Assembly (NCBI RefSeq): GCF_001570585.1
Contig: NZ_BBXF01000003.1
Location: 593,353-657,352 of the forward strand
DNA: 64,000 nt
Reading direction: 5' to 3'
Source of the DNA: Herbidospora daliensis
GTDB taxonomy: Bacteria; Actinomycetota; Actinomycetes; Streptosporangiales; Streptosporangiaceae
The notes under the pieces: model-generated
Databases searched by the model: none
The model's input: only the letters and a program-made list of their open reading frames with translations
What the model was told of the DNA's origin: nothing
Translations under genes and position numbers: made by a program
Part shown: in pieces, positions 33,541 through 40,888 of the stretch
Layout: each line of letters starts with the position of its first letter
How positions within the stretch are numbered: position 1 is the first letter of the stretch

Positions 33541-36393
33541 TCACTTCCGGTACGCGTCCTCGACGGCGCGGGCCTTGGCCAGGCACGCCGCGCGCCGCCT
33601 GCGGTCGCCGTGCAGGTCGGCCGCCTGCCACCACGCCGCCACGGCCGTCCACCGGTCGCCGGCCGACGCCAGCAGGTCGCCGTGGTGCTCGTGGATCGTC
33701 GCCGCCACCCGGGCCAGGCCCGCGTACTCGGCCAGTTCGGCCGCCGGGAGCGACAACGCGATCGCCTCGTCGGCCTCCCCGGCCTCGGTCAGGACCCGGA
33801 TCAGCGCCCACGTGGCGACCACCTCGTAGGAGGCGCGTTCGTCGCCGGGGCTGGGCCGCGTCCCCTCGGGGAGTTCCCGGGCGCGGGAGAGCGCCCGGCG
33901 CGACAGCGCGACCGCTTCGGCCAGGTCGCCCTCGCGCGCCGCCACGTCGGCCGACGAGACGTCGGCGTTGATCATGGGCAGCGGATCCTGCGATTCGGCC
34001 GCGACCGCGACCGCCCGGTCGGCGTCCTCCCGGCCCGCGTCGAGGCGGCCGGCCCTGGTGTGCAGGCGGGCCCGCAGGGCGAGGGCGCGGGCCAGCGCCC
34101 GCCGGTCCTGCCGCTCGGCGAAGTGGTCGATGCTGGTGGCCAGCATCGGCAGCGCCCGCCGCCCCTCACCCTGGCGGGCCAGCAGCCGCGCCATCCGGTA
34201 CCGCGCCTCGGCCGCGATCTTGACGTCGGTGTCCTCGGCGGCGTTCAGCACCATCCGCCACATCGTGTACGCCTCGCCGGTGCGCCCGTTCACGTACAAC
34301 CACGCCGACAACCGGCGGGCCAGGCCGCAGGCGAACAGGACCTGCTGCTGCCGGCAGGCCACCTTCACCGCCGTCAGCAGGGAGGCCGTCGAGGCGGCGA
34401 ACCAGGCGCGGGCGTCGTCCTCGATGAGCGCGAACGCCGCCTTGAGGCCGGTCGGCTGCGGGCCGAACGACGTGATCGCCTGCAGGGCGGGCGCGAACGG
34501 CTCGACCGGCATGAACCCGTCGGCGAAGGTGACCAGCAGCAACCACGCGACGAGCATGCGCCGCATCGTCGACTCGTGCTCGGGCGCGTGCCCGGGGTCG
34601 GCCAGCCGGGCGTGCGCGAACTCGCGGAACAGGTCGTGCATCGCCCACCGGTCGCGGCCGGCGCCGTCGAGCCCGGCGGGGAAGATCATGTTGTGCCGGG
34701 CCAGGGTCTCGTGGACCGGCGCGGGGTCGTCGACGCCGAGCAGCATCGCGGCCTGCCAGTCGAGCCACGGGCCCGGCCCGGCCATGCCCAGCATCCGGTA
34801 CGCCGCCCGCGCGTCCTCCGGTAAGAAGGTGTAGCTGGACTGGAGCAGCCCCTCCACGACGGCGTCGCCGTTGCGCAGGTGCGGCAGCACCTCGGCCCCC
34901 GACAGGCGCGCCGCCAGGCCGGTCAGCCCGAGGTCAGGGCGGGTGGCCAGCACGCCGGTGGTGACGCGGACGGCGAACGGCAACCCGCCGCACGCCGCGG
35001 CGATCGAGGCGGCCGCGCCCGGGTCGGCGTCGACGAGGTCGGCGCCCACGATGCCGCGCAGCATCTCGAGCGACTCGTGCTCCAAGACGGGCTCGACCCG
35101 GAACGGCGCCGCCTCGGGCAGGCTCAGCAGCAGCCGCGAGGTCACCATGACCGCGCTCCCGGCGCCGGCGGGCACCAGCGGGGTCACGTGGTGGTCGGAG
35201 GTGACGTCGTCGATCACGACCAGGACCCGCCGGTCGGCCAGCATGGTGCGCATCAGCGCGGTCCGTTCTGCCACCGCGCCCGGGACGTCGGCGTCGGCGA
35301 CGCCGAGCCCGCGCAGCAGCTCGGCCAGCAGGTCGGCCGGTTTGCGCGGCTGCTCCGACATGCCCGACATGGCCAGCCAGATCTGCCCGTCAGGGAAGGC
35401 GTCGCGGATCCGGTGCGCGACGTGCACGGCCAGCGCGGTCTTCCCCACGCCCGCCGGTCCGGACAGGGTGACGACGGGCACGCCGTCGTGGGTGCGGGTG
35501 ACGGCGCGGGCGACGTCCCGCACCAGACGGGCCCGGCCGGAGAAGCCGACGACGGCCGGGGGGAGCTGCTGCGGCACCCGGGCACGCTCCGGCGGCGCGT
35601 CCGGGAACGCTCCCGCCGCCGGGGGCACCACGGGAGACAGGCCGGCCACCTGGAGCGCGTCGGCCTCAGGAAGGTCGGCGCTGATGGCGTCCCGCACCGC
35701 CCGCATCACCCGGCCCGGCCCGGAGCCGGTCTCGTCGTGGAGCATCCGCGCCGCCGCCTCGTAGTGCGAGAGCGCCGCCCGCCGCTGGTCGTTGCGGTAG
35801 AGGCTGACCATCAGCAGCGTGTGCAGGTCTTCGGCGAACGGGTCGTCGACCAGGACCGGCCGCAGGCTGCCCGCCAGCTCCACCCACTGCCCCGCCCGCG
35901 CCTGCAGCCGGAACAGCGCGGCGCGGGCCGTCGTGAACTCCTCCGTCAGCGACACCCTGACCGCGTCCAGTTCCGGCGTCTCGGGCAGGTCGCCGAGCGG
36001 CTCGTCGTCCCACCGCCGCAGGGCCGCCTTCAGCGCCTCGATCGCCGCGGCGCGGCGGCCGGCGGCCTGGTGGTCGTGGGCCGCCGCGACCAGGGCGCGG
36101 AACTCGTGGACGTCGACCTCGTCGGCGTCGGCCAGCTCGATGCGGTAGACGTCGGCCAGCACCGGGACCCGGCCGGGGAGTTTGCGCCGCAGCTGGTAGA
36201 TCGCCGACGAGAGCGAGTTCCCGTTGCGTTCGCGAGGGCCCCAGACGGCGTCCGCGAGCGCGTCGGGGGAGCTTCCCCGGGGGCCGGCGACGATCAGGCA
36301 GGTCAGGAGACGCCGGTGGATCGGGGACAGGGAGATCCCGCCCCCGGATTCGTCGGCGACGTGTGTTCTCCGCCGCAGGACCGCGAACCGCAC
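33541..36393 (-). CDS. AfsR/SARP-type regulator (wHTH-BTAD-NB-ARC-TPR)
   Basis: 950 residues. The GTG at 36393 is preferred over the one at 36441: GGGAG lies four nt upstream and the resulting VRFAVLRRR is the usual SARP beginning. Order: winged helix 1-95 (HRRLLTCLIVAG, LADAVWGPR, LSSAIYQLRRKL), BTAD about 95-240 (DVHEFRALVAAA, LVDDPFAEDLHTLLMVSLYRN), NB-ARC ATPase about 270-560 (Walker A SGPAGVGKTALA, VLVVIDDV, CGGLPFAVRV), then TPR-like repeats to the end. SARPs activate secondary-metabolite operons by binding direct repeats; such repeats occur just upstream. The NRPS locus 12 kb away is a possible target, not shown. Confidence 0.9.
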   Translation of the reverse strand: MRFAVLRRRTHVADESGGGISLSPIHRRLLTCLIVAGPRGSSPDALADAVWGPRERNGNSLSSAIYQLRRKLPGRVPVLADVYRIELADADEVDVHEFRALVAAAHDHQAAGRRAAAIEALKAALRRWDDEPLGDLPETPELDAVRVSLTEEFTTARAALFRLQARAGQWVELAGSLRPVLVDDPFAEDLHTLLMVSLYRNDQRRAALSHYEAAARMLHDETGSGPGRVMRAVRDAISADLPEADALQVAGLSPVVPPAAGAFPDAPPERARVPQQLPPAVVGFSGRARLVRDVARAVTRTHDGVPVVTLSGPAGVGKTALAVHVAHRIRDAFPDGQIWLAMSGMSEQPRKPADLLAELLRGLGVADADVPGAVAERTALMRTMLADRRVLVVIDDVTSDHHVTPLVPAGAGSAVMVTSRLLLSLPEAAPFRVEPVLEHESLEMLRGIVGADLVDADPGAAASIAAACGGLPFAVRVTTGVLATRPDLGLTGLAARLSGAEVLPHLRNGDAVVEGLLQSSYTFLPEDARAAYRMLGMAGPGPWLDWQAAMLLGVDDPAPVHETLARHNMIFPAGLDGAGRDRWAMHDLFREFAHARLADPGHAPEHESTMRRMLVAWLLLVTFADGFMPVEPFAPALQAITSFGPQPTGLKAAFALIEDDARAWFAASTASLLTAVKVACRQQQVLFACGLARRLSAWLYVNGRTGEAYTMWRMVLNAAEDTDVKIAAEARYRMARLLARQGEGRRALPMLATSIDHFAERQDRRALARALALRARLHTRAGRLDAGREDADRAVAVAAESQDPLPMINADVSSADVAAREGDLAEAVALSRRALSRARELPEGTRPSPGDERASYEVVATWALIRVLTEAGEADEAIALSLPAAELAEYAGLARVAATIHEHHGDLLASAGDRWTAVAAWWQAADLHGDRRRRAACLAKARAVEDAYRK

Positions 36394-36445
36394 ACCACTC
36401 CCGTTCCTGACGTTCCGCCTCAACGTGAAGGAAGTCGCCACAAAT

Positions 36446-36478
36446 CATTAGCGACCCATTAGCGCCCCATCATCACAC
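36446..36478 (-). promoter_or_regulatory. 11-bp direct repeats upstream of the SARP gene
   Basis: On the plus strand CATTAGCGACC (36446-36456) is followed without gap by CATTAGCGCCC (36457-36467) and a weaker third unit beginning CATCATC (36468-36478). On the transcribed strand the repeated heptamer is CGCTAAT at exactly one helical turn. SARP proteins bind heptamers spaced at 11 bp just upstream of a -10 box. The array lies 53-85 bp before the preferred SARP start, so autoregulation is plausible. Confidence 0.55.
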
Positions 36479-36603
36479 GATGAGTCCCGGAGGCTATGGT
36501 CACGCCCACAGGACTCGCGCCCTGGCGAGGGGCGCGTGGGGGAGGTCCCCTCGGGCACACCCGAAACAACCCCCAAGTGCCCGGGGGGACACCGCCGCCG
36601 GCG

Positions 36604-37329
36604 TCAGTGGGCGCAGACCAGGCAGGCCAGCGCGTGCTCCAGCGCCTCCGGGCTCTGCGCCGGCGTCGGCCACGGCATCCGGACCAGCCGGTCGCGGCCC
36701 GCCCTGACCGTCGCGCCGTACCGGTCGAGCTCCCACAACCACGCGTCGGGGGCCGGTTCGCCCATCAGCCGCTCCACGGCGGCCACCAGCTGCGCCCGGT
36801 GCGAGGAGTTCACGTGGTGCAGCATGCGTTCGGCCACGTCGAGGAACGGGTCGGGCTCGGCGTCGAGGTAGTCGTCGGAGTCGAGGACGCCCGACTCGGT
36901 GCCCGTCAGGTAGACCACGTCGGCCACGTCGACGCGCAGCAGGCGCGGGGCGCGGTCGCCGTTCTCGATGACGGCGAAGAGGTCCTCGTCGGGGCAGCGT
37001 TCGGCGATGGCGACGGCCGTCTCGCGGACCTCGTGGCCGGGGACCGTGGCGGCCCAGCCCCTGATCTTCAGCATGCCCCGGGCGCGTTCGGCCTCGCCCA
37101 TGGTGCGGGTGGCGACCAGGTCGACGGTGACCGCCAGGTCGTCGCGGCAGCCGTACAGGACCTCATCGGGTTTGACCAGCAGGACCGGGCGGCCCTGCGC
37201 GTCGACGCCGCCGCGCGCCGGGAGGGCCGTCAGCTCGGAGCCGGCCACCGCGACGTGCGTGGGCGCCGCCGTCGCGGCCAGGGTGCGGACGCGTTCGGTG
37301 ATCGGGGGAGCCGAGACGGGCTGGGTCAT
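36604..37329 (-). CDS. HugZ-like / DUF2470 heme-utilisation protein
   Basis: 241 residues. Residues 1-165 resemble a pyridoxamine-phosphate-oxidase-type split barrel (GRPVLLVKPDEVLYG, AVTVDLVATRTMGEAERARGMLKIRGW). Residues 170-225 match DUF2470 (MLHHVNSSHRAQLVAAVERLM...WELDRYGATVRA), the combination found in HugZ-type heme oxygenases and heme-binding proteins. A CLVCAH tail could bind metal or heme. Start ATG 37329 with AAGGAGAG upstream. The promoter region contains a perfect iron box, supporting a role in iron or heme supply. Enzymatic heme cleavage is not assured from the motifs alone. Confidence 0.78.
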   Translation of the reverse strand: MTQPVSAPPITERVRTLAATAAPTHVAVAGSELTALPARGGVDAQGRPVLLVKPDEVLYGCRDDLAVTVDLVATRTMGEAERARGMLKIRGWAATVPGHEVRETAVAIAERCPDEDLFAVIENGDRAPRLLRVDVADVVYLTGTESGVLDSDDYLDAEPDPFLDVAERMLHHVNSSHRAQLVAAVERLMGEPAPDAWLWELDRYGATVRAGRDRLVRMPWPTPAQSPEALEHALACLVCAH

Positions 37330-37350
37330 CGTGACTCTCCTTCGGTCTGT

Positions 37351-37369
37351 TAAGGTAAGGCTTACCTTA
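37351..37369. promoter_or_regulatory. Iron box (DtxR/IdeR-type operator)
   Basis: TAAGGTAAG-G-CTTACCTTA is a perfect 19-bp palindrome closely matching the DtxR/IdeR consensus (TTAGGTTAGGCTAACCTAA). Directly after it GGTTACCTAA (37375-37384) matches the right half of that consensus at 8 of 10 positions, so two overlapping sites are possible. It lies 21 bp before the HugZ-like start (minus) and 31 bp before the S4 start (plus), and can repress both when iron is plentiful. Confidence 0.82.
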
Positions 37370-37400
37370 GCAAGGGTTACCTAACCACAGAGGAGTGCAC

Positions 37401-38015
37401 GTGCGCTACACGGGTCCGAAGGTGCGGTTGTCGCGGCGGGCGGGCGTCCCGCTGACCCGCAAGGCCGTGAAGTACTTCGAAGCGCGGCCCTACCCGCCCG
37501 GGGAGCACGGCCGGAAGACCAACCGCCGCAACGTCGGCGACTACGGCATGCGGCTGATGGAGAAGCAGAAGCTGCGCTGGTACTACGACGTGTCCGAGCG
37601 CCAGCTGCGCCGCTACTGGGACCTGGCCGTGCGCCGCCCCGGACGCTCTGGCGAGGAGCTGCTGGCCATCCTGGAGACCCGGCTCGCCTCGGTCGTGGTC
37701 CGCTCGGGGCTGGCCGCCTCGATCTACGCCGCCCGCCAGTACGTCAACCACGGCCACATCACCGTCGACAGCCGTAAGGTCGACATCCCCAGCTACCTCG
37801 TCAAGCCCGGCCAGGTCATCGGCGTGCGGGCCCGGTCGCGGCAGATGCAGCCGTTCGTCGCCGCCGCCGAGGGCGTCTACGCCGACGAGCGCCCGGCCGC
37901 CTATCTGTCGGTCGACCTGAAGGAGCTCACGGTGACCCTTGTGTCGGCGCCGACGCGCGAGCAGATCGCCGTCCCGGTCGACGAGCAACTCGTCGTGGAA
38001 CACTACTCTCGGTAG
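37401..38015 (+). CDS. rpsD: 30S ribosomal protein S4, cysteine-free form
   Basis: 204 residues. The GTG at 37401 is preferred, with AGAGGAG five nt upstream; the GTG at 37395 lies inside that site. S4 binds 16S rRNA and helps start 30S assembly. Diagnostic sequence: KVRLSRRAGVPLTRKAVKYFEARPYPPGEHGR, YGMRLMEKQKLRWYYDVSERQLRRYW, and the S4 RNA-binding domain (LETRLASVVVRSGLAASIYAARQYVNHGHITVDSRKVDIPSY). There are no cysteines, so it is the zinc-free type. It stands alone rather than in the alpha operon, as in Streptomyces, but here the upstream region carries an iron box. It may be the only S4 or an alternative copy. Confidence 0.93.
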   Translation: MRYTGPKVRLSRRAGVPLTRKAVKYFEARPYPPGEHGRKTNRRNVGDYGMRLMEKQKLRWYYDVSERQLRRYWDLAVRRPGRSGEELLAILETRLASVVVRSGLAASIYAARQYVNHGHITVDSRKVDIPSYLVKPGQVIGVRARSRQMQPFVAAAEGVYADERPAAYLSVDLKELTVTLVSAPTREQIAVPVDEQLVVEHYSR

Positions 38016-38119
38016 CCTTTGGCCGGGGATCGCCGTATTTCCCGGGGTCCCCGGGCATTCGTTCGACCGCGATTACGCTCGCCTGCTGTTCCTGTTCGCT
38101 TCCCCCGGGGGCAAAAACG

Positions 38120-38878
38120 GTGCGCGAGCGTGTCCGGTACATCATCGAGTCCAAGCGGTTCCAGCAGGCGATCATCGCCGTCATCCTGATCAACTCGGCC
38201 GCCCTCGGCGTGGAGACCTCCGCCGACGCGATGGCCCGCTACGGCGACCTCCTCCATCTCATCGACCGCGTCTCCCTGGTCATCTTCGTCGTGGAACTGG
38301 CCGCGCGGCTCTACGTCCAGCGCGCCCGGTTCCTCCGCGACCCGTGGAACGTCTTCGACTCCATCGTCGTGGTGGTCTCGCTCATGCCGGCCGCCGGCGG
38401 GCTGACCGTCCTGCGGTCGCTGCGGGTGCTGCGGGCGCTCCGGCTGGTCTCGGCGGTGCCGAGCCTGCGCCGGGTCGTGGGCGCGCTGCTCACCGCCGTC
38501 CCCGGCGTCGCCTCGATCGCGGCGCTGCTGGGTCTGGTCCTGTACGTCGCCGCGGTCATGGGCACCCGCATGTACGGCCACGTCGCCCCCGACTACTTCG
38601 GGACCCTGCAGACGTCGTTGTTCACCCTGTTCCAGATCATGACCGGCGACGGCTGGTCGGACATCACCCGCCAGGTCATGACCGTCTACCCGTCGGCCTG
38701 GATCTTCTTCGTCGTCTTTGTGCTGATCTGCACCTTCGTCGTGGTCAACCTCTTCATCGCGGTCGTGGTGAGCGCCATGGACGAGGAGGAGGTCGAGGTC
38801 AGCGAGCGCATCCTGGCCGAACTGGCCGAGCTCAGAGAAGAGGTCAGGTCGCTGCGCGAGCCCGCAGGCGCGCCGTGA
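38120..38878 (+). CDS. Voltage-gated cation channel (NaChBac-like)
   Basis: 252 residues with six membrane helices in the one-domain plan of bacterial voltage-gated Na+/Ca2+ channels. S3 has the conserved Asp (DPWNVFDSIVVVVS). S4 carries regularly spaced arginines R99, R102, R105, R108 (VLRSLRVLRALRLV). The pore loop is LFTLFQIMTGDGWSDI, followed by S6 (VVNLFIAVVVSAMDEEE) and a short C-terminal coiled coil (ERILAELAELREEVRSLRE). The filter TGDGWSD (175-181) differs from NaChBac TLESWAS, so selectivity is uncertain and may favour Ca2+. A GGGGGC is the only weak ribosome site. Overlaps the LtrA gene tail to tail by 35 bp. Confidence 0.9.
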   Translation: MRERVRYIIESKRFQQAIIAVILINSAALGVETSADAMARYGDLLHLIDRVSLVIFVVELAARLYVQRARFLRDPWNVFDSIVVVVSLMPAAGGLTVLRSLRVLRALRLVSAVPSLRRVVGALLTAVPGVASIAALLGLVLYVAAVMGTRMYGHVAPDYFGTLQTSLFTLFQIMTGDGWSDITRQVMTVYPSAWIFFVVFVLICTFVVVNLFIAVVVSAMDEEEVEVSERILAELAELREEVRSLREPAGAP

Positions 38879-40037
38879 ACTGCGGGAACCACACCTGCCA
38901 TCCGGCGACCGCCAGCAGGCCGAGCACCAGCCCCCAGCCGGGGAGCGGCAGCAGCCCGAGGACCACCGGCCCGGCGACGGCGGGCAGCGTCCAGCCGAGC
39001 AGCCAGCCGATCGGCGCCTTCGAGGCGGCCGCGATGACGCCCGACGTGAGGAAGTAGACGACCGTCCCGCCGCAGAGGGTCCACTTCACCGCCTCCTCCA
39101 GGTGGCCCTCCGGGTGGGCGACCAGCGCCCCGAGCCCGGCCGCGATGGCCGCGACCCCCGCGGTCATCGCGAAGTGGCTCGGCAGCGTGACCTTCGCCTT
39201 CACCTCCTGTACGGGGGCCGCGGAGGCCCCGTACCGGAGGGTGAGCCACCAGAAGCAGACCAGCAGCCCGAACCCGGCCATCGCCGACACGACCAGCGGG
39301 CGGGTCCACTCGATCTCCGAGGTGGCCACCACGACCTGCATGACCGCCTCGCCCAGCACGATGATCACGAACAGCCCGAGCCGCTCGGCGAGGTGGTCGC
39401 CGTCGACCCGCGCGGGCCGGGGCAGCGTGATCGGCCGCAACCGCCGGCCGCGCGCCAGCCGCCGCTCCTGATGCTCCTCGAACCGCTTGCTCATCCGGCT
39501 GAGCTGCTGCTCGCTGTCGCCGCCGCGCAGGAACGAGAAGGTCAGGTCGAGCGCGATGCCGATACCCCACAACCAGTAGCGGTTGGCCGGCTCGTGCGCC
39601 CAGATCGAGATCACCCACGGGATCAGCCCCGCGCCGTTCTGCGCGGCGGGCCAGCCGCCGAAGAACGTGTTCGTGGAGCCCCACGTGGAGGTGGCCAGCA
39701 GGCGGCAGTAGACGTAGGCGATGGCGAACGCGGTCCCGTGTTCCCCGGTGGCCTCCGGCACCGACGCGGCCATGACCGCGATCCCGAACATCGCCGCCAG
39801 CATCGCCCGCTGCCGGGTCTTCGGCCCGGCGACGTTGGCGTAGAGCGTGAACGAGGTCCAGACGCTCCAGATGGCGTAGTAGAGCCCCAGGAAGAGCAGC
39901 ACTCTCTGGACGTCGAGAGGATGCTCGGGCGTGGGATGCAGGATGTGGGCCAGCTGCGCGACGGCCACCACGATGATCAGATCGAAGAACAGCTCCAGCC
40001 AACTGGCGTGCCGCTCGACCGCTTCCACCTCAGACAC
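38844..40037 (-). CDS. LtrA-family membrane protein
   Basis: 397 residues, polytopic with about 10-11 hydrophobic helices. The N-terminus WLELFFDLIIVVAVAQLAH is the family signature (low temperature requirement protein A), followed by LYYAIWSVWTSFTLYANV and ERLGLFVIIVLGEAVMQVV. The biochemical role of LtrA is not known; the name comes from cold-growth defects in Listeria. A basic cytoplasmic loop (KRFEEHQERRLARGRRLRP) lies mid-protein. The GTG at 40037 has no clear ribosome site. Convergent with the ion channel gene, the two 3' ends overlapping. Confidence 0.88.
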   Translation of the reverse strand: MSEVEAVERHASWLELFFDLIIVVAVAQLAHILHPTPEHPLDVQRVLLFLGLYYAIWSVWTSFTLYANVAGPKTRQRAMLAAMFGIAVMAASVPEATGEHGTAFAIAYVYCRLLATSTWGSTNTFFGGWPAAQNGAGLIPWVISIWAHEPANRYWLWGIGIALDLTFSFLRGGDSEQQLSRMSKRFEEHQERRLARGRRLRPITLPRPARVDGDHLAERLGLFVIIVLGEAVMQVVVATSEIEWTRPLVVSAMAGFGLLVCFWWLTLRYGASAAPVQEVKAKVTLPSHFAMTAGVAAIAAGLGALVAHPEGHLEEAVKWTLCGGTVVYFLTSGVIAAASKAPIGWLLGWTLPAVAGPVVLGLLPLPGWGLVLGLLAVAGWQVWFPQFTARLRARAAT

Positions 40038-40085
40038 GCACAGGAATGTACGCGTTGCCCGCCCGGTGACATAACCGGCATCGCG

Positions 40086-40643
40086 TCAGACGATTCCCCG
40101 GCGCTCCAGCTGCCGTTCCATCGGCTCCGCCCCGGGGCGGTTGTCGATCTCGACGTGATCGACGACGGGCGGTTCGTCGACCTTGATCGCCTTCAGGTAG
40201 GCCGCGAACGCCGCCAGTTTCCCCCGGTCCCGTTCGAGCCCTCGGGCGACGATGCGCTCGCGCAGGGTCGCCGCGTCGGACCTGACCCAGAGCAGCCGGA
40301 CGTCGCCGCCGCCCAGCTCCTCGGCCCATTCGTCCCAGCGGGACTTCGAGTGGACCTGGCCGGTGAAGGGGCCGCTCAGCAGGACGGGCGTGCCGTGGCG
40401 CCGGATCTCCCGGGCGGTGACGGTCATGCCCGCGTACTCGTACCTCTTGATGTGCTGGTCGTACCAGGGGCCCTCGCGCTCGCCCTCGTCGCGGCCGGCG
40501 GCGGCCAGGATCGCGCTGACCATGCCGCCGTACATGGTGTCCTTGTCGAGCAGGGCGGGCACCGGGTCGAGGCGGGCCAGCAGGAGCTCACACAGTGTGG
40601 TCTTGCCGCTCCCGGGCGGGCCCGCCACGATCCAGCAGGTCAT
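40086..40643 (-). CDS. P-loop ATPase/kinase, zeta-toxin-like fold
   Basis: 185 residues from the ATG at 40643, AGGAAGG upstream. Walker A is GPPGSGKTT at the N-terminus. [16 protein letters not shown] resembles the conserved D-x-D/R region of zeta toxins and AAA_33 kinases. [10 protein letters not shown] and [29 protein letters not shown] form the lid with paired arginines. Such proteins phosphorylate small molecules, nucleotides or peptidoglycan sugars. Its start overlaps the stop of the 82-residue gene by 4 nt, and that gene overlaps the subtilase, so all three are co-translated. Substrate unknown; a toxin role is not supported by any visible antitoxin pairing. Confidence 0.8.
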   Translation of the reverse strand: MTCWIVAGPPGSGKTTLCELLLARLDPVPALLDKDTMYGGMVSAILAAAGRDEGEREGPWYDQHIKRYEYAGMTVTAREIRRHGTPVLLSGPFTGQVHSKSRWDEWAEELGGGDVRLLWVRSDAATLRERIVARGLERDRGKLAAFAAYLKAIKVDEPPVVDHVEIDNRPGAEPMERQLERRGIV

Positions 40644-40888
40644 CGGTCCTTCCTGGGCGGCCCCATCGGCTCGATCTTCGGATCGGCCCACGGGCCGTCC
40701 ATCGCCTCGGGGGTCGCGGTCAGCCGGTGGGCGGCCATGGCGCTGACCCGCAGGCCGTAGAGCCCGTGGTCGGGGTCGATCGCCACGACGCCGTAGCCGA
40801 CGTCGACTTCTTCCTTTTTCAGCCGCAGTTCGCGCAGCGCCATGTCAAGGGTGGCGCCGCGCGGCAGCCGTACGGTGATCAGAACCAT
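40640..40888 (-). CDS. Small protein between subtilase and ATPase, unknown function
   Basis: 82 residues from the ATG at 40888, sharing one base with the subtilase stop (TGATG); a GTG at 40891 is the alternative. It is not recognised. The first half alternates strand-helix-strand ([49 protein letters not shown]), a pattern like small alpha/beta folds including I9-type protease propeptides. The C-terminal 28 residues are polar, proline-rich and probably disordered ([23 protein letters not shown]). Its strict coupling to a subtilase without its own signal peptide makes a protease inhibitor, chaperone or substrate conceivable. That is inference. Confidence 0.72.
   Translation of the reverse strand: MVLITVRLPRGATLDMALRELRLKKEEVDVGYGVVAIDPDHGLYGLRVSAMAAHRLTATPEAMDGPWADPKIEPMGPPRKDR

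Noticed and set aside
37351-37384. Zur (zinc) operator instead of an iron box
   Set aside because: The palindrome matches the DtxR/IdeR consensus, not the TGAAAATNATTTTCA-type Zur site. The HugZ-like neighbour also fits iron.
40086-40888. Zeta-toxin/epsilon-antitoxin pair
   Set aside because: The ATPase is only broadly zeta-like, the 82-residue protein is not helical like epsilon, and both are coupled to a protease gene rather than forming a two-gene unit.
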